From NCBI GenBank assembly GCA_964521195.1, contig CAZFRE010000002.1, forward strand, positions 496,001-560,000: DNA of 64,000 nt, in the 5' to 3' direction. The DNA comes from CAWDNM01 sp964521195. Lineage in GTDB: Bacteria; Actinomycetota; Coriobacteriia; Anaerosomatales; JAAXUF01. This document shows positions 60,867 through 64,000 of the stretch, piece by piece; position 1 is the first letter of the stretch, and every line of letters begins with the position of its first letter. A program made the position numbers and the translations under genes. Under the pieces are notes generated by a model. The model was given only the letters and a program-made list of their open reading frames with translations. It was not told where the DNA came from and did not search any database.

Positions 60867-62666
60867 CTACGCTGCCCCGAACTGCGCCTCGTGCAGCCGC
60901 GTGAAGACCCCGCCAGCCGCGAGCAGGTCGGCATACGCGCCGTCCTCGACGACGCGACCGCCGTCGATCACGACGATCCTGTCGGCATCTCGGACGGTGG
61001 AGAGTCGGTGGGCGATGATCAGCGCGGTGCGGCCCTCCAGCACGCGATGCAACGCCATCTGGATGCGACGTTCGGTACGCGTGTCCACGGAGGAGGTGGC
61101 CTCGTCGAGGATCAGGATCGCAGGGCTCGCCACGATCGCGCGGGCGAAGGCGATGAGCTGCCGCTGGCCGGTCGAGAGCGTGGCTCCTCGCTCGGCAACG
61201 GGGGTGTCGAAGCCCTTCGGCAGCGACTCGATGAATTCCAGCGCGCCCGCATCCCGTGCTGCGTCCGCGAGGTCTTGGTCGGTCGCCTCCGGATTGCCGT
61301 AGCGGATATTCTCGGCGATCGTCCCGGAGAACAGGAACGGGTCCTGCAGCACGACGCCGAACATCCGCCGCAGCGAGCCGAGCGTCAAGGTGCGCACGTC
61401 GTGACCGTCGATGAGGACGGCACCCTCGGTAGGATCGTAGAAGCGCGGCACGAGGTTGACGAGCGACGTCTTGCCGGCGCCGGTGGGTCCGACGATGGCG
61501 ACGGTCTGTCCCGCCGGGATCGTGAGGTCGATCTCGTGCAGCACCGCATCACCGCTCGAGTAGGCGAAACTCACGCCGCGAAACTCCACGCTGCCCCGTC
61601 CCCCCTCGAGATCCACGGCATCCGGGCGCTCGGTGACAGAGACCGGCGTATCGAGCAGCGAGAACACGCGCTCGCCGCCTGCGAGAGCCGACTGCGTGTC
61701 GGAATAGAGGGAAGAGAGCTGGCTCACCGAGTTGAAGAACTGTCGCGCATAGCTGAAGAACGCGACGACGACGCCGATGGTGAGCATCTGGCGCGCCGCG
61801 AAGTAGCCACCGAGTGCGGCCACGAGCGCGGTCGCGATCGCCGAGATGACGCTGAGCACCGGCGAGAACGCCGAGGAGACCACGGCGGCGTTCACGTTCG
61901 CATCACGGTTCGTGGCGTTACGCTCGGCGAACAGTGTCCGGTTGCGATCGGTGCGATTGAACGCCTGTGCGATCTTGATGCCACCGAGTTCCTCGGCAAG
62001 CGTCGTGCTCACGTCGCCGATCGACTCCTGCCTCGTGCGGTATGCCCGCCGTGCGATCATGCCGAACAGCCGCGTCACCCCGAGCATCACCGGTACGACG
62101 ACGAGTGTGACAAGCGCGAGTCGCCAGTCGACCCATAGCATGGCGACGAGCGTGGCCACGAGCGCGACGAAGGCTCCGAGCAGGCGCCGGAAGCCCTGCG
62201 AGAGGAACGAGTCGATCTGCGCGATGTCGTTGATGAGGCGGCTCATGAGGTCGCCGGACTCGACCGACTCGAAGAAGCCGACGTCGAGCTCTTCGATCTT
62301 GGCGATGACGTCGTTACGCGTCCCGAAGAGCGCGCGCTGTCCCACCGTACCGAGCACGAAGATCTGCTGGCGCGTGGCAAGCCAGCCGAAGATCGAGGCG
62401 CCGACCAGCGCGGCGCCGGGCAGCACGAGCGGCGCAAGCGACGTGCTTCCGCTGCTCGCCGACTCCACAGCGATGTTGATGATGCGCCCCGTCAACGCGG
62501 GCGTGACCGCCGACGCCGCCGATGAAGCGACCACCCACACCGCCCCGAGGCCGAGCTCGCGCTTGTAGGGACCGAGGTAGCGCGCGAGGCGCGCGACGAC
62601 CGACCTCGCCGAGCCGGGCCGCTCGTCTTTGGCGAGCGAATGCAGCGACGGGCCCCTGTGGGTCAC
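60867..62666 (-). CDS. ABC exporter half-transporter with canonical Walker B and H-loop
   Basis: A 599-aa fused membrane/ATPase subunit of the type IV exporter fold. Six helices lie in ~30-320 (the intracellular loops have GFFESVESGDLMSRLINDI). The nucleotide-binding domain has Walker A GPTGAGKTS, Q-loop VVLQDPFLFSGTIAENI, Walker B ILILDEATSSVD with catalytic Glu, and H-loop IIAHRLST. Its signature is LSTGQ, not LSGGQ. GTG at 62666 overlaps the upstream exporter stop as GTGA, indicating a heterodimer. Substrate unknown (drug, lipid or peptide are typical). Confidence 0.94.
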   Translation of the reverse strand: MTHRGPSLHSLAKDERPGSARSVVARLARYLGPYKRELGLGAVWVVASSAASAVTPALTGRIINIAVESASSGSTSLAPLVLPGAALVGASIFGWLATRQQIFVLGTVGQRALFGTRNDVIAKIEELDVGFFESVESGDLMSRLINDIAQIDSFLSQGFRRLLGAFVALVATLVAMLWVDWRLALVTLVVVPVMLGVTRLFGMIARRAYRTRQESIGDVSTTLAEELGGIKIAQAFNRTDRNRTLFAERNATNRDANVNAAVVSSAFSPVLSVISAIATALVAALGGYFAARQMLTIGVVVAFFSYARQFFNSVSQLSSLYSDTQSALAGGERVFSLLDTPVSVTERPDAVDLEGGRGSVEFRGVSFAYSSGDAVLHEIDLTIPAGQTVAIVGPTGAGKTSLVNLVPRFYDPTEGAVLIDGHDVRTLTLGSLRRMFGVVLQDPFLFSGTIAENIRYGNPEATDQDLADAARDAGALEFIESLPKGFDTPVAERGATLSTGQRQLIAFARAIVASPAILILDEATSSVDTRTERRIQMALHRVLEGRTALIIAHRLSTVRDADRIVVIDGGRVVEDGAYADLLAAGGVFTRLHEAQFGAA

Positions 62667-64000
62667 GAGCCACCTCCGTCGCACGAGGGCGCATCGGCAT
62701 CCACGCCGGCGGGCACGGGGCCCGAACCGACGAGCTGGCTCGCGGCGATCTCCGCGTACAGGCAGTTGCGCTCGATGAGCTCCGCGTGCGTCCCAGCGTC
62801 GGCGATGCGGCCCGCGTCCATCACGACCACCTTGTCGGCGCGTTGAGCGGTCGACAGACGCTGCGCCACCACGAACGTCGTGCGGCCACGCATGAGTGCG
62901 TCGAGCTGGTCGCGGATCGCGGCCTCCGTCGCCGAGTCGACCGAGGAGGTCGAGTCATCCATCACAAGGATGCGGGGGTCAACGAGCAGCGCGCGGGCGA
63001 TCGCGATCCGCTGTCGCTGCCCGCCGGAGAGCTTGACGCCTCGCTCCCCGACTCTCGTCGCGTAGCCTTGAGGCAGGCCACGGATGAAGGCGTCGGCTTC
63101 GGCAGCCACCGCCGCGGCCTCCACGTCGGCCTCGGTGGCGTCGGGCCGTCCGTACGCGATGTTCTCGGCGACGGTGCCGCTGAACAGCACGCTGTCTTGC
63201 ATGACGAAGCCAATCTGGCCGCGCAGCGATGCGAGCGTGACGCCTCGCACGTCGATGCCGTCGACGAGCACGGTGCCGCTGGCAGCGTCGTAGAACCGCG
63301 GGATGAGGTTGACGAGGCTCGTCTTTCCCGAGCCGGTCGCGCCGACGATGGCGACGGTGGTGTCGGGCTCTACGACCAGCGACACGCCGCACAGCGTCTC
63401 GCGCTCGGCGCCGGGGTAGCGCAGGTGCACGTCACGCAGTTCCACACGACCCTCGATGCGCGGCAGGTCGACCGCGCCCGGGTCCTCGGCGACGTCTTCA
63501 GGCGCGTCGAGCACCTCGAAGAGCCGCTCCGCTGAGGCGGATGCCTGCGCGATCGACGTGGCGCCGAACCCGAGCGTGATGAGCGGTCCGAGCAGCAGGA
63601 AGATGTAGCTCGAGAACGCGACGAGTTCGCCGACGGAGAGCGTGCCGCGGATGATCTGCGCCGCGCCCGCCCACGTGACGATGCCGACGCCGATGGTGCC
63701 GATGCTGAACAGCAGCGGGAACGCGTTGGCCACCATGCGGCGCACCGTCAGGCCCTGCTCGAGCAGCTCGGCGTTCGCGCGTTCGTAGCGGGATATCTCG
63801 TAGTCCTCGCGCGCGAACGCCCGCACGACGCGGGCGCCGGCGACGTTCTCCTGCAGCACGGTGTTGAGCGCAGCGAGCTTCTGTTGCCGCAGCCGGAACA
63901 TCGGTCCGAGCCTGCGCACGAACACGACCAGCACGACGATCGTCACCGGCACCACGAGGACCGCCAGTGAGGCCAGCGCCGCGTTCATCGCGAACAGGAA
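62663..64000 (-). CDS. ABC exporter half-transporter with degenerate ATP site, 5'-truncated
   Basis: The frame is open to the right edge, so the first helices are missing. What remains is 445 codons: the end of the transmembrane domain (VVFVRRLGPMFRLRQQKLAA) and a full ATPase domain. Walker A GATGSGKTS and signature LSGGQRQR are canonical. Walker B is ILVMDDSTSSVD with Asp in place of the catalytic Glu, and the H-loop is VVAQRLST with Gln for His. The same substitutions mark TM287/BmrC-type subunits, which pair with an active partner; that partner is the next gene, overlapping by 4 nt. The C-terminal tail is Gly/Pro/Asp-rich. Confidence 0.94.
   Translation of the reverse strand, partial: FLFAMNAALASLAVLVVPVTIVVLVVFVRRLGPMFRLRQQKLAALNTVLQENVAGARVVRAFAREDYEISRYERANAELLEQGLTVRRMVANAFPLLFSIGTIGVGIVTWAGAAQIIRGTLSVGELVAFSSYIFLLLGPLITLGFGATSIAQASASAERLFEVLDAPEDVAEDPGAVDLPRIEGRVELRDVHLRYPGAERETLCGVSLVVEPDTTVAIVGATGSGKTSLVNLIPRFYDAASGTVLVDGIDVRGVTLASLRGQIGFVMQDSVLFSGTVAENIAYGRPDATEADVEAAAVAAEADAFIRGLPQGYATRVGERGVKLSGGQRQRIAIARALLVDPRILVMDDSTSSVDSATEAAIRDQLDALMRGRTTFVVAQRLSTAQRADKVVVMDAGRIADAGTHAELIERNCLYAEIAASQLVGSGPVPAGVDADAPSCDGGGS

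Overview
High-GC bacterial chromosome with dense gene packing, many GTG and TTG starts, and many ATGA, GTGA or TTGA stop/start overlaps. The gene set is a nine-gene A/V-type ATPase operon instead of F1Fo, CIRCE-controlled groESL, GuaB3-type IMP dehydrogenase, a RimI-TsaD fusion, a CBS/DRTGG pyrophosphatase and a secreted multiheme cytochrome c. This best fits an anaerobic actinobacterium of the Coriobacteriia or a relative. That placement is inference from gene content; no rRNA is present to confirm it. I see no insertion sequence, prophage, CRISPR array, tRNA or rRNA, so the window reads as core chromosome with a few accessory islands.

Layout. 1-2343: NAD(P)HX repair (nnr, cut by the window edge) and alanine racemase. 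2559-11235: complete V/A-ATPase operon in the order ntpF-I-K-E-C-G-A-B-D. 11279-15778: a convergent unknown gene, then nitroreductase, family 4 uracil-DNA glycosylase, tsaE, tsaB and a rimI-tsaD fusion (t6A tRNA modification). 15867-18027: groES-groEL with promoter, CIRCE and terminator. 18123-22208: small and zinc-ribbon membrane proteins, a LysE exporter and glycosyltransferase pair, and ychF. 22240-27112: PAS/HD-GYP c-di-GMP phosphodiesterase, then guaB3-guaA behind a long structured leader. 27233-31714: membrane protein, D-Ala-D-Ala carboxypeptidase, membrane HD-GYP protein, chorismate mutase and DAHP synthase. 31891-35347: small zinc-ribbon protein and a 1029-aa secreted multiheme cytochrome. 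35466-41327: UvrD/PcrA helicase, then a tight pyrophosphatase-PAP2-glycosyltransferase run. 41346-47527: phoPR and divergent pstSCAB separated by a Pho-box-like repeat, without phoU. 47895-56764: GNAT, glycosyltransferase, zinc-ribbon proteins, thrC, two related membrane proteins, a TetR and Fe-S membrane protein pair, and apgM. 56811-60731: Fe-S flavoprotein with PadR, and a PAS-GGDEF-EAL protein. 60867-64000: two ABC exporter half-transporters, the second cut by the window edge.

How the parts relate. Much of the window is housekeeping: ion-driven energy conversion, chaperonin, tRNA t6A synthesis, GMP and chorismate pathways, phosphate uptake. The accessory layer is redox and signalling: an outer multiheme cytochrome, two regulator-linked Fe-S proteins (TetR and PadR), and three c-di-GMP proteins. 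Several promoters and operators can be read directly: CIRCE over the groESL start, tandem palindromes at tetR, ACGACA/CATATA repeats over a near-consensus promoter at padR, and phased 11-nt repeats before pstS. Transcription units often end in perfect 11-12 bp GC hairpins without a U-tract.

No clearly new defence or mobile system was found. The best leads are the multiheme cytochrome with its non-canonical heme motifs and possibly switchable leader, a shared N-terminal Cys/His module in two adjacent membrane proteins, and an exporter pair whose deviations all fall in one composite ATP site.
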